A DNA stretch of 64,000 bases from Marivita cryptomonadis (GTDB lineage: Bacteria; Pseudomonadota; Alphaproteobacteria; Rhodobacterales; Rhodobacteraceae), in NCBI RefSeq assembly GCF_002115725.1, contig NZ_JFKD01000006.1, forward strand, positions 124,001 through 188,000, given 5' to 3'. Positions 27,833-36,737 of the stretch are shown here, in pieces. The stretch's first letter is position 1. Every line of letters begins with the position of its first letter. The position numbers and the translations under genes are program-made. The notes under the pieces are model-generated. The model was not told the origin of the DNA and did no database searches. It saw only the letters and a program-made list of their open reading frames with translations.

Positions 27833-29452
27833 ATGACATTGAACCTTTCGGTGCCCGGACAGGAAGAATTGAAACCCCGCATCACCGTGTTCGGTGTAGG
27901 CGGAGCAGGCGGAAACGCGGTCAACAACATGATCGACAAGTCCCTTGAGGGCGTCGATTTCGTGGTGGCCAACACTGACGCGCAGGCCCTGCAGCAAAGC
28001 CGTTCGGCCAGCCGCATCCAGCTGGGCGTCAAAGTGACCGAGGGTCTGGGCGCTGGCGCCCGCGCGACAGTCGGCGCCGCGGCTGCGGAAGAAAGCATCG
28101 AGCAGATCGTTGATCACCTTGCCGGGGCGCATATGTGCTTCATCACGGCGGGGATGGGCGGCGGCACCGGGACAGGTGCTGCACCGATCATCGCACAGGC
28201 GGCCCGTGAACTGGGTGTTTTGACGGTTGGTGTTGTGACCAAGCCGTTCCAGTTCGAAGGCAACAAGCGGATGAAGCAGGCCGAGGATGGCGTCGAGGCG
28301 CTGCAAAAGGTCGTTGATACGCTGATCATCATTCCTAACCAGAACCTGTTCCGTCTGGCCAACGAAAAGACCACCTTTACCGAAGCGTTCTCGATGGCAG
28401 ACGACGTTCTGTATCAGGGTGTGAAGGGTGTGACTGACCTGATGGTCCGTCCGGGGCTGATCAACCTCGACTTTGCCGACGTGCGTGCAGTGATGGACGA
28501 AATGGGCAAGGCGATGATGGGTACCGGCGAGGCCGAGGGCGAAGATCGCGCCATTCAGGCCGCCGAAAAGGCCATCGCGAACCCGCTGCTGGACGAAATC
28601 AGCCTGCGTGGCGCGAAGGGCGTTCTCATCAACATCACCGGTGGTCACGACCTTACCCTGTTCGAACTCGACGAAGCGGCAAACCGCATCCGCGAAGAAG
28701 TGGATCAGGACGCAAACATCATCGTTGGCTCGACGCTGGATGACAGCATGGAAGGCATGATGCGTGTCAGCGTTGTCGCAACCGGCATCGACGCCGTTGA
28801 TGTACACACCGAAGTTCCGGTCCCGCGCCGGTCGCTGGCAACGCCGCTGACCCAGACCACACGTGTCGAGGAAATCCAGCACGCCGAGCGCGCAGAACCC
28901 AAGCCCGAGCCGATTGCGGCCCGCACGGCACACGAGCCGTCGCTGTTCGATGCCGAGCGTGAAGCGGCTGAAGAGCAGATGGAGACCTTGTTCGAGGACG
29001 AACGCGTTCAGACCGAAGCCGTCGACGACGATGGCCTGCCGATGCCCGCCTACCGTCCTCAGGTGGCTGAATTCAATCCGCGCGAAGACAGCATCGAAGC
29101 CGATCCTGAACAGTTCGTTGCACCTCGTGCCCCGGCTCCTGGCACCCCGAGTGCCGAAGCGCTGGCACGTTTGCAAGCCGCGGCATCACGTGCCCGCCCC
29201 GCACCGGGCGCCCGCCCGAACATGCAGGTCGAGCAAGAGCCAGCAGACAGTGAACGCCCCCGTTTTGGCATCAATTCGTTGATCAATCGGATGACTGGTC
29301 ATGGTCAGCAGGCCGAAGCTCCTGTGCGTCGCACAGCGCAACCGCCTGTCCAATCCAGCGGTGCCGCACCGGCACGCGCACCGTCTCAGGACGCGGACGA
29401 AGATCAGGAGCGGATCGAGATCCCGGCTTTCCTGCGGCGTCAGGCAAACTAA
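27833..29452 (+). CDS. ftsZ: Cell division GTPase FtsZ
   Basis: A 539-residue tubulin homologue forming the Z ring. [16 protein letters not shown] opens the GTPase domain, the tubulin signature GGGTGTG is at 109-115, and [12 protein letters not shown] and [11 protein letters not shown] are family blocks. The core ends near residue 320, followed by a long acidic, Pro/Ala-rich linker and the conserved tail [14 protein letters not shown], which binds FtsA. The ATG at 27833 gives [20 protein letters not shown], as in Rhodobacterales. A strong terminator follows. Confidence 0.98.
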   Translation: MTLNLSVPGQEELKPRITVFGVGGAGGNAVNNMIDKSLEGVDFVVANTDAQALQQSRSASRIQLGVKVTEGLGAGARATVGAAAAEESIEQIVDHLAGAHMCFITAGMGGGTGTGAAPIIAQAARELGVLTVGVVTKPFQFEGNKRMKQAEDGVEALQKVVDTLIIIPNQNLFRLANEKTTFTEAFSMADDVLYQGVKGVTDLMVRPGLINLDFADVRAVMDEMGKAMMGTGEAEGEDRAIQAAEKAIANPLLDEISLRGAKGVLINITGGHDLTLFELDEAANRIREEVDQDANIIVGSTLDDSMEGMMRVSVVATGIDAVDVHTEVPVPRRSLATPLTQTTRVEEIQHAERAEPKPEPIAARTAHEPSLFDAEREAAEEQMETLFEDERVQTEAVDDDGLPMPAYRPQVAEFNPREDSIEADPEQFVAPRAPAPGTPSAEALARLQAAASRARPAPGARPNMQVEQEPADSERPRFGINSLINRMTGHGQQAEAPVRRTAQPPVQSSGAAPARAPSQDADEDQERIEIPAFLRRQAN

Positions 29453-29476
29453 AAAAGCGAAGAATCGCTTTCGAAG

Positions 29477-29502
29477 CGCCCCCGTTTCCGGGGGCGTTTT
29501 TT
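29477..29502 (+). terminator. Rho-independent terminator after ftsZ
   Basis: An eight-base perfect stem CGCCCCCG/CGGGGGCG with a TTTC loop, followed at once by six T residues, 25 bases after the ftsZ stop. It closes the long plus-strand wall and division transcript. Confidence 0.9.
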
Positions 29503-29632
29503 GTTGAGAAACAATATATTGTGAGGTCAGGCGAGAATCCGCCGATATCTTTTGGGCGCTTGTTTCAGCCCGTTACAATCTTTGATTTGAGACCAGATAG
29601 GTCAGCGAGTATCACCCATCTTGAAACGTCGC

Positions 29633-30586
29633 ATGGGGGTGCCGGCGTATTTTGTTGAGGATCATTTGCAGACAACGGTTCACACCACAGTCCGTTTTTC
29701 GGGCATCGGCCTGCACACCGGTCGTCCGGTCAACATGTCGATCTGCCCGGCGCCGTCTGATCATGGCATCGTGTTCGAGCGCGCGGATATCCGTTTGGGC
29801 AATGCACGGATCCCAGCCTTGTTCGACTTTGCCGAACATTCGCCGCTCTGCACCAAGATCGTAAACGAGGCCGGTGTCTCGGTCTCGACCATCGAACATG
29901 TCATGGCAGCTTTGGCTGGGTGCGGTGTGCACAACGCTCTGGTACGGATCGATGGCCCGGAAGCCCCTGTTCTTGACGGCAGTGCAGTGGCGTTCGTGCG
30001 CAGCATTCTGGCCGTTGGCGTCAAACAAATGCGCGCACCCATCAGGGTGATCGAGGTGTTGGGGACGATTGAAGTGCATACAGCACAGGGCTGGGCACGC
30101 TTGGGACCGGGTGAAGGCCTGACGATGGATTTCCACATCGACTTCGCCGACCGGGCCATTGGTAAACAAAGCAAGTCGCTAAACCTTTCCAATGGCACAT
30201 TTGTCCGTGAACTCAGTGACAGTCGTACTTTTTGCCGGGCTTCCGATGTCGATGCGATGCGCGCCGTCGGCAAGGCACTTGGCGGTACGATGGAAAACGC
30301 CGTGGTTGTCGATGGCGATGCCGTTCTCAGCCCGGGTGGTCTACGGCACCACGATGAGGCTGTACGCCACAAGATGTTGGATGCGCTTGGCGATCTTGCT
30401 TTGGCAGGCGCGCCGATGCTGGCCCACTACGAAGGCCACAAAGCGGGGCACACCCTGACGAACATGCTTTTGCGCGAACTGTTTGCCACACCGGACGGCT
30501 ACCGCATCCGCGAATGCGATGCAGTTTTGGCGGCTCGTTTGCCGGGCGCTGGCGTATCGGCGCACGAAATTCCGGCGGTTGCCTGA
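29633..30586 (+). CDS. lpxC: UDP-3-O-acyl-N-acetylglucosamine deacetylase
   Basis: About 317 residues; the zinc amidase that commits UDP-acyl-GlcNAc to lipid A. SGIGLHTGRPVNMSICPA, VSTIEHVMAALAGCGVHNAL (zinc His), IDGPEAPVLDGSAVAFV and RHKMLDALGDLAL with AHYEGHKAGHTLTNMLLREL (zinc His/Asp and catalytic His) are all present. The start is unsettled: ATG 29633 has no clear ribosome-binding site, while TTG at 29666 has GAGG six bases upstream and gives MQTTVHTTVRF, the length seen in E. coli LpxC. It lies between ftsZ and bamD. Confidence 0.95.
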   Translation: MGVPAYFVEDHLQTTVHTTVRFSGIGLHTGRPVNMSICPAPSDHGIVFERADIRLGNARIPALFDFAEHSPLCTKIVNEAGVSVSTIEHVMAALAGCGVHNALVRIDGPEAPVLDGSAVAFVRSILAVGVKQMRAPIRVIEVLGTIEVHTAQGWARLGPGEGLTMDFHIDFADRAIGKQSKSLNLSNGTFVRELSDSRTFCRASDVDAMRAVGKALGGTMENAVVVDGDAVLSPGGLRHHDEAVRHKMLDALGDLALAGAPMLAHYEGHKAGHTLTNMLLRELFATPDGYRIRECDAVLAARLPGAGVSAHEIPAVA

Positions 30587-30744
30587 CCGCTGCCTCAGCA
30601 CATGCATTATGCCGCACACCGAGCTTGCGCTGACGCGTGATCGCTTGTGTGCCTAAAGGCGTTTTGCCTTCCGATTTAATGTGCTAGGACCAAAGACAGA
30701 CAAGTGGCACATATAGCCACGGCGGTTTAACGAAGGTGACGGGC

Positions 30745-31599
30745 ATGGCAGCGGGCAGAAGCGCAAGAGCTGTGATCGGAGCGGGGCTCTTGGTGGTGAC
30801 GCTGACGGCGTGCAGCGATGGCGAACGTCCGGGCTTCGGCCCCGGTGGTGTACCGATCGAGAACTTTACCGCCGAACAGATCTTTGAACGGGGTGAATTC
30901 GAACTGGATCGCAGCGATCCCGAAGATGCCGCGTTCTATTTCTCCGAAGTCGAACGTCTCTATCCTTATTCTGAATTGGCAAAACGTGCTGTGATCATGC
31001 AGGCCTTCGCCCATCACCAGAACAAGGATTACGATAACAGCCGCTCTGCCGCTCAGCGGTATATCGACTTTTATCCAACCGACGAAGATGCGGCCTACGC
31101 GCAGTATCTTCTCGCGCTCAGCTATTACGACCAGATCGAGGAAGTGGGTCGCGATCAGGGTCTGACATTCCAGGCGTTGCAGGCCTTGCGCACTGTGATC
31201 GAACGCTACCCCGACAGCGAATACGCGCGGTCTTCGGTGCTCAAGTTCGATCTGGCGTTTGACCATCTTGCTGCCAAGGAAATGGAAATCGGGCGCTATT
31301 ACCTGCGCCGCGAACATCATGCGGCCGCGATCAATCGCTTCCGTGTCGTGGTCGAGGATTTCCAGACCACAACTCACACCGCCGAAGCGTTGCACCGTCT
31401 GGTTGAGGCGTATCTGTCATTGGGCCTGACCGATGAGGCACAGACAGCTGGGGCCATTCTGGGCTACAACTACCAGTCCACAGATTGGTACGAGGACAGC
31501 TTCAAACTGCTGACAGGCCGTGGGCTTGAACTGAAGGCGACCGGAGACAATTGGCTGCGGCAAATCTATCGCCAGATGGTCAAGGGTCAGTGGCTTTGA
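30745..31599 (+). CDS. bamD: Outer-membrane assembly lipoprotein BamD
   Basis: A 284-residue lipoprotein. The signal AVIGAGLLVVTLTACSDG ends in the lipobox LTAC, predicting an outer-membrane lipid anchor. TPR-type repeats follow: EQIFERGEFELDRSDPEDAA, YFSEVERLYPYSELAKRAVI, QRYIDFYPTDEDAAYAQYLL and LRTVIERYPDSEYARSSVLK, the standard BamD layout. BamD works with BamA to insert beta-barrel proteins. The ATG at 30745 is chosen over an upstream GTG. recN follows 41 bases later. Confidence 0.93.
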   Translation: MAAGRSARAVIGAGLLVVTLTACSDGERPGFGPGGVPIENFTAEQIFERGEFELDRSDPEDAAFYFSEVERLYPYSELAKRAVIMQAFAHHQNKDYDNSRSAAQRYIDFYPTDEDAAYAQYLLALSYYDQIEEVGRDQGLTFQALQALRTVIERYPDSEYARSSVLKFDLAFDHLAAKEMEIGRYYLRREHHAAAINRFRVVVEDFQTTTHTAEALHRLVEAYLSLGLTDEAQTAGAILGYNYQSTDWYEDSFKLLTGRGLELKATGDNWLRQIYRQMVKGQWL

Positions 31600-31640
31600 T
31601 CGGGGGGCGGTGCGTCTGACAACGCACCCGGTTGCACAGA

Positions 31641-33293
31641 ATGCTGCGCACGCTTGAAATACGGGACATGCTGATCATTGATCGGTTGGAGCTTGAGTTC
31701 CAATCCGGTCTCAATGTGCTGACCGGAGAAACCGGGGCCGGCAAGTCGATTCTGCTCGACAGTCTTGGGTTTGTGCTGGGCTGGCGCGGGCGTGCTGAAC
31801 TGGTGCGCAGCGGGGCAGAGCAGGGCGAAGTGACGGCGGTTTTCGATCTGCCCAAGGGTCACCCGGCGCATGGCGTTCTGGCCGAAGCCGGGTTCGAGGA
31901 TGCGGACGAATTGATCCTTCGCCGCGTGAATACCGCCGATGGTCGCAAGACCGGTTGGGTCAATGATCGGCGTGTGACGGGCGAAATGCTACGCGCGTTG
32001 TCGGACACGCTTGTTGAACTTCACGGCCAGCACGACGACCGAGGGCTGCTGAACCCCAAAGGGCACCGCGCGCTTTTGGATGAGTTTGCCGGGCATGACG
32101 ATCTGCTCGCTGCAGTAAAATCGGCATGGAATACACTGTCCAAGGCTCGCAAGGCGCTGGCCGAAGCGGAAGCAGCTTACAAAGCGGCACAGGCCGAGGA
32201 AGAATTCCTGCGCCATTCGGTGGGCGAGTTGGACAAGCTGTCCCCCGAGCCCGGTGAAGATGCGGAGCTCGACGCGCGCCGCCGCATGATGCAGGCCTCC
32301 GAACGCATCCGTGATGACATTGCCCGCGCTGCACAGGTGATGGGGCAGGACGGGGCCGAAGGCGCGTTATCGGACGCGCTGCGCTGGCTTGAAGGGGTCA
32401 GCGAAGCTGCCGAGGGGCGTTTGGACGATCCGCTTGCCGCCCTTGCCAGAGCGATGGCCGAACTGGACGAGGCAGCGCGCGGCGTGACAGCAACGCTCGA
32501 ATCGCTTGAATTCGATCCGCACGAACTTGAGGCAACGGAAGAACGGCTCTTTGCGCTCCGGGCGCAGGCGCGCAAACATGGTGTTGCCCCAGATGATCTA
32601 TCGGGTTTGGCAGACACATTGCGCGACCGATTGGCGGCGCTCGACCAAGGCGCAGATCGCCTGTCCCGCTTGCAATCCGAATTGCGCAGCGCTGAAACGA
32701 CGTATGACAGCGCGGCGATGGCATTGCGCGACAGTCGCGTCGCGGCGGCCAAGCGTCTGGACGCGGCCGTTTGTGCCGAACTTGCGCCGCTCAAGATGGA
32801 GCGCGCGGTTTTCGTGACCGATCTGTCCGCCGCATCTGCCGGAGCGGATGGTAGCGACGCAGTCGCCTTCACGGTTGCAACCAATCCCGGCGCACCCGCG
32901 GGTCCGATTGGCAAGATCGCCTCTGGCGGCGAACTCAGCCGCTTTCTGCTGGCGCTCAAAGTGTGTCTGTCGGAACAGCGCGATGCCGGGCTGACAATGA
33001 TCTTCGACGAGATCGATCGCGGTGTTGGCGGGGCCACTGCCGACGCGGTCGGACGTCGTTTGGCCGCGTTGGCCGAAGGCGGGCAGGTTCTTGTCGTCAC
33101 CCATTCGCCGCAGGTTGCGGCCCTTGGCGCCCATCACTGGCGGGTGGAAAAGCGCGTTGCGGACGAGCAGACCACGTCGACCGTGGTGCCATTGGATACA
33201 CCTGCGCGGGAAGGCGAGATCGCCCGCATGCTCGCAGGCGATACCATCACGGACGAGGCCCGCGCGGCGGCGCGGGCGCTCTTGGCCGGTTAG
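31641..33293 (+). CDS. recN: DNA repair ATPase RecN
   Basis: A 550-residue SMC-like protein for double-strand break repair. Walker A GETGAGKS is at 29-36; a long coiled coil spans about 150-360 (with many Ala/Glu/Arg heptads); the ABC signature ASGGELSRFLLALK, Walker B LTMIFDEIDRGVGG and VLVVTHSPQVAALG are at the C-terminus. The ATG at 31641 is used. I saw no GAAC- or GTTC-type LexA box just upstream. Its TAG interlocks with the stop of the convergent DUF1772 gene. Confidence 0.97.
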   Translation: MLRTLEIRDMLIIDRLELEFQSGLNVLTGETGAGKSILLDSLGFVLGWRGRAELVRSGAEQGEVTAVFDLPKGHPAHGVLAEAGFEDADELILRRVNTADGRKTGWVNDRRVTGEMLRALSDTLVELHGQHDDRGLLNPKGHRALLDEFAGHDDLLAAVKSAWNTLSKARKALAEAEAAYKAAQAEEEFLRHSVGELDKLSPEPGEDAELDARRRMMQASERIRDDIARAAQVMGQDGAEGALSDALRWLEGVSEAAEGRLDDPLAALARAMAELDEAARGVTATLESLEFDPHELEATEERLFALRAQARKHGVAPDDLSGLADTLRDRLAALDQGADRLSRLQSELRSAETTYDSAAMALRDSRVAAAKRLDAAVCAELAPLKMERAVFVTDLSAASAGADGSDAVAFTVATNPGAPAGPIGKIASGGELSRFLLALKVCLSEQRDAGLTMIFDEIDRGVGGATADAVGRRLAALAEGGQVLVVTHSPQVAALGAHHWRVEKRVADEQTTSTVVPLDTPAREGEIARMLAGDTITDEARAAARALLAG

Positions 33294-33832
33294 AGGCGCA
33301 TCATTCCGTATCCGGCGAGCGCCAGAGTGAGGCCACTGAAGACGGTGCGCATCACGTTATAGACCTGCCATGTTCCGGAATACTCCACCCAGATCGCGCG
33401 AGCGGCATCGATATCCGTAGGTACGGTCAACAGGCCCAAGGCTTCGTTCATCGGCACATTGTTCGTCATGGTCAAGATCAACCCTCCAGCCGCATAGATC
33501 AGCCCGCCCACGGCAAAGGCCAAAGCTGCGCGGTTGCGCAGGGTGCGCCATGCGAGAAGCGCCGCAATCCACAAAACAAAGGGTGTGCCGAAAAACGCCG
33601 GGGCAAAGACCGCGTTGCGCACCGATCCGTTCATCGCCTGCATGGCTTGAATGGCGACCCGTGGGTCGGTCGCATCCAGCCCCCACATGGTGGAGCAGAT
33701 CCACGCATAAAAGAACCCGAAAATCGCGCCGCTGAAGACAACAGACATCAGGCCGGCAATGCGTGTTGCAAGGTCTGCGACAGCAGAAACTTGCGGGGCC
33801 GGGACGGCATAGGCGGCGGGAAGGGGGGTCAT
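33290..33832 (-). CDS. DUF1772 (anthrone-oxygenase-like) membrane protein
   Basis: A 180-residue protein with about four transmembrane helices (LMSVVFSGAIFGFFYAWI, FVLWIAALLAWRTL, LAFAVGGLIYAAGGLILTM, TVFSGLTLALAGYGMM). The loop TNNVPMNEAL and W-VEYSGTWQVYN are DUF1772 motifs; some relatives are called anthrone oxygenases. Activity here is unknown. It is divergent from a TetR regulator, with an inverted-repeat operator in the shared promoter region, so TetR probably represses it. Confidence 0.88.
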   Translation of the reverse strand: MTPLPAAYAVPAPQVSAVADLATRIAGLMSVVFSGAIFGFFYAWICSTMWGLDATDPRVAIQAMQAMNGSVRNAVFAPAFFGTPFVLWIAALLAWRTLRNRAALAFAVGGLIYAAGGLILTMTNNVPMNEALGLLTVPTDIDAARAIWVEYSGTWQVYNVMRTVFSGLTLALAGYGMMRL

Positions 33833-33846
33833 GTCAGTTTCCTTTC

Positions 33847-33898
33847 AAATCCGTAATTTGGTGTACGCCTTTACAAATCCGTATATTTGATTACGGAT
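33847..33898. promoter_or_regulatory. Candidate TetR operator between DUF1772 gene and tetR
   Basis: ATCCGTA at 33877-33883 is repeated inverted as TACGGAT at 33892-33898 with an eight-base spacer. A direct copy of AAATCCGTA occurs at both 33847-33855 and 33875-33883. Three half-sites in a 98-base divergent promoter region fit autoregulation by the adjacent TetR protein. Confidence 0.65.
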
Positions 33899-33930
33899 AT
33901 GAGTCAACCGTTTTTTCCAAGAGGTATCGG

Positions 33931-34530
33931 ATGCGCGAAGACAACAAGGCGCAAAGACGCGAACAGATCGAAGCAGCTGCGTATGACCTTCTTGCGGAAA
34001 AAGGCTTTCAGAACATGTCGATGCTGGCCGTTTCCAAATCAGCCAAAGCCTCGAACGAAACGCTTTACAGGTGGTACGGCGACAAGATCGGTCTTTTCAA
34101 AGCTTTGATCGCCACCAACGCCGAACGGGTTGCCACGCGGTTGCGCGAGGCGTTGGAGACTAGCACTCAGTTGGATCAGGCCCTGACCGAGATCGGTCCT
34201 GTCCTTTTGTCGATGCTGCTTGGGGACCGGGCGATTGCGCTCAACCGGGCCGCGGCGGCGGATGCCAGCGGGGTTCTGGGCGAGGCGTTGGCGCAGGAAG
34301 GGCGGGGCAAGGTGTTTCCGTTGATCGCGGACCTTTTCGGCAGGCTGGTCAAGCAGGGCCTGCTCAAGGGTGACCCTGCCGAAATTGCGGCACTGTATGT
34401 CGATCTGCTGGTCGGCGACCTGCAAATTCGGCGTGCAACAGGCGCTTTGGGCCCGCTGCGCGATAGGGTAATAGAAGACCGCGCACACCTTGCCCAAGAG
34501 CGTCTTTTCAGACTTGTGGGTGTGTCGTGA
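33931..34530 (+). CDS. TetR-family transcriptional regulator
   Basis: A 199-residue regulator. The N-terminal helix-turn-helix spans about 10-55: REQIEAAAYDLLAEKGFQNM, then MLAVSKSAKASNETLYRWYG with the family's DKIGLFKALI. The C-terminal half binds an unknown ligand. I use the ATG at 33931. Placement opposite a DUF1772 gene with repeats ATCCGTA/TACGGAT between them indicates a local repressor, perhaps of a detoxification function. Confidence 0.93.
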   Translation: MREDNKAQRREQIEAAAYDLLAEKGFQNMSMLAVSKSAKASNETLYRWYGDKIGLFKALIATNAERVATRLREALETSTQLDQALTEIGPVLLSMLLGDRAIALNRAAAADASGVLGEALAQEGRGKVFPLIADLFGRLVKQGLLKGDPAEIAALYVDLLVGDLQIRRATGALGPLRDRVIEDRAHLAQERLFRLVGVS

Positions 34531-34647
34531 CACCGACGGTCACAGACTGTGATCGCTTCAGGGGTGGACAGTTCAGCCGCATTGAATAAGCCTTGGTAAT
34601 CAGAAGTTTTTTTGGCGTGGTTCGCTTCTCCGAAAGGTCCGCTCGGC

Positions 34648-36324
34648 ATGGCGCCTGCTTTGCGTGGTCAGTTACAAGCATTGAAAAGGCAGGTCGAGCG
34701 CGGCTGGGATGTGCTGCGCCATAAAGGACCGTCGCAATTCCAGTTCTGGCTGATAGCACTTTTGATTGGGATCGCGGCCGGTCTTGCGGCCACCTGTTTC
34801 AGACTGGCGATCACGTTTCTGCAAACCTCGGTCTACGGCACACCCAGCGTGACGACCATTCACAGCTATGCCGAAACCCTGCCGTGGTGGATGCTGCTGC
34901 TCATCCCGACGGTTGGCGGCCTCGTGGTGGGAGTGATCGTGCATTACTTCACGCCTGATGGACGTGTGCGCTCGGTTGCCGATGTGATCGAAGGCGCGGC
35001 ACTCAATGATGGGCGGGTGGAAAAGAAGGCGGGGATCGCGTCGGCCATCTGTTCTTGGATCACACTTTCCACCGGCGGCAGCACAGGGCGGGAAGGGCCG
35101 GTTGTCCATATCGCCGCGATGCTGTCGTCCTGGGTGTCCAACACGATCCGGGCTGACGGCATCACCGGACGCGACTTGCTGGGGTGTGCGGTGGCCGCAG
35201 CCGTGTCTGCCAGCTTCAATGCGCCTATCGCGGGGGCCTTGTTCGCGCTCGAAGTAATCTTGCGCCATTTTGCGGTGCACGCCTTTGCCCCTATCGTGGT
35301 GGCGAGTGCTGCCGGAACGGTGATCAACCGTCTAGTCTTTGGCGATGTGACAGAGTTCAAACTGCCGGGCACCACCACTGTCGAATTCTATCTTGAATTG
35401 CCGGCCTTCTTCATCCTTGGCTTGATCTGTGGCCTTGTCGCCGTGGCGATGATGCGGGCTGTGTTTCTGGCTGACGATATCGGATCGCAAGTGCAGCGCG
35501 ATCTTGGCCTGCCGCACCTGCTGCGCCCGGCGGCGGCGGGGGTCATGCTGGGCGCTTTGGCGATCTGGTTTCCGCACATCATCGGCGTCGGCTACGAGAC
35601 CACGTCCCGCGCCCTGACCGGAGCACTTCTGTGGCACGAAGCGGTGGTCTTTGCGATGCTCAAGGTGGTGGCAGTGGCCATCACCATGGGCGGACGCATG
35701 GGGGGCGGCGTGTTCTCGCCCTCGCTGATGCTGGGCGCGTTGACCGGGTTGGCGTTCGGCCTGATCGCCACTGGGCTTTTCCCCGATCAATCGGGCACAG
35801 CGACGCTTTATGCGCTTGCCGGTATGGGCGCTGTCGCAGCCGCCGTGCTGGGCGCGCCGATTTCAACCACACTGATCGTGTTCGAACTGACCGGAGACTG
35901 GCAGACCGGGCTTGCGGTGATGGTCTCGGTTTCCATGTCCACCGCCGTATCTGCGCGACTGGTCGACCGATCATTCTTCCTCACCCAATTGGAGCGTCGC
36001 AACGTGCACCTTGCGGCTGGGCCTCAGGCCTATCTTCTGGCGATGTTCCGGGTGCAGGGGGTAATGCGCAAAGCAACCGACAACAACGCGGCAGACGAAG
36101 AGGCGTGCCGCACGATGATCGAACAGGGGCTTTTTGTGCAGGCGCAAGCGACGCTGGAAACCGCCTTGCCGCTTTTCGACAAATCAGGCGTGGCCTTCCT
36201 TCCGGTGGTCAAGATTGAGGGACCAGATGACGCGCCCGTTCTGCAGGGCGCGCTGTTCCATGTCGATGCGCTCAAGGCTTATAACCGTGCACTTGCGGCG
36301 ACGGCCGAGGAAGAGCACGGTTGA
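34648..36324 (+). CDS. ClC-family chloride channel/transporter
   Basis: A 558-residue membrane protein with about ten to twelve helices. Signature filter motifs are GSTGREGPVVH (GREGP), GGGVFSPSLMLGALTGLAFG (G-x-F-x-P) and LGAPISTTLIVFELTG. The C-terminal cytoplasmic part (ETALPLFDKSGVAFLPVVK) resembles a CBS domain. Whether it is a channel or a proton-coupled antiporter depends on residues I cannot place with certainty. The ATG at 34648 is preferred over an in-frame GTG upstream. Stop lies nine bases from the convergent DUF427 gene. Confidence 0.93.
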   Translation: MAPALRGQLQALKRQVERGWDVLRHKGPSQFQFWLIALLIGIAAGLAATCFRLAITFLQTSVYGTPSVTTIHSYAETLPWWMLLLIPTVGGLVVGVIVHYFTPDGRVRSVADVIEGAALNDGRVEKKAGIASAICSWITLSTGGSTGREGPVVHIAAMLSSWVSNTIRADGITGRDLLGCAVAAAVSASFNAPIAGALFALEVILRHFAVHAFAPIVVASAAGTVINRLVFGDVTEFKLPGTTTVEFYLELPAFFILGLICGLVAVAMMRAVFLADDIGSQVQRDLGLPHLLRPAAAGVMLGALAIWFPHIIGVGYETTSRALTGALLWHEAVVFAMLKVVAVAITMGGRMGGGVFSPSLMLGALTGLAFGLIATGLFPDQSGTATLYALAGMGAVAAAVLGAPISTTLIVFELTGDWQTGLAVMVSVSMSTAVSARLVDRSFFLTQLERRNVHLAAGPQAYLLAMFRVQGVMRKATDNNAADEEACRTMIEQGLFVQAQATLETALPLFDKSGVAFLPVVKIEGPDDAPVLQGALFHVDALKAYNRALAATAEEEHG

Positions 36325-36333
36325 GAACGGTAA

Positions 36334-36678
36334 TTAAATCCGTTCGACCTGCACCCCATCCTGCACCCAGAATGCCAGATGGTCCTTGATGTCGGCCGCT
36401 TCGGGCTTCGGGTCTTCATAGGACCAGACAGCGTTGGTGTAGGTCTTGCTTTTGGACACAATGTCGAAATAGCTGGCTTCGCCTTTGTGCGGGCAGGTTG
36501 ATGTGTGCGCGGACACATCCAGAAAGGCCATCGCAACATCGGATCGCGGGAAATAGATGACAAACGGCATCTCGCCTTCGGTCAGTTCCAAGGCGTTGGT
36601 GCTTTCCGCGATCACGGCACCACCGGCACGCACAACCCAAGTTCCTTCGGCAGGTCTGACTGTAATGTGTTTCTGCAT
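36334..36678 (-). CDS. DUF427 protein
   Basis: A 114-residue protein with the DUF427 pattern: TWVVRAGGAVIAESTNALEL, VIYFPRSDVAM, then the conserved TSTCPHKGEASYFDI and AVWSYEDPKPEAADIKDHLA. It is a small beta-rich cytoplasmic protein; biochemical role unknown. The Cys-Pro-His-Lys-Gly segment is invariant in relatives and may form an active site. Confidence 0.93.
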   Translation of the reverse strand: MQKHITVRPAEGTWVVRAGGAVIAESTNALELTEGEMPFVIYFPRSDVAMAFLDVSAHTSTCPHKGEASYFDIVSKSKTYTNAVWSYEDPKPEAADIKDHLAFWVQDGVQVERI

Positions 36679-36737
36679 GATCCGTCCCTTTTGAGTGCGA
36701 TGTACCGGGGTTAGCGGGGGAATGTAAATGTTTATGG

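Noticed and set aside
34540..34552. Short palindrome TCACAG-A-CTGTGA before the ClC gene.
   Set aside because: Only six-base arms and no repeat elsewhere; too short to separate from chance in a window of this size.
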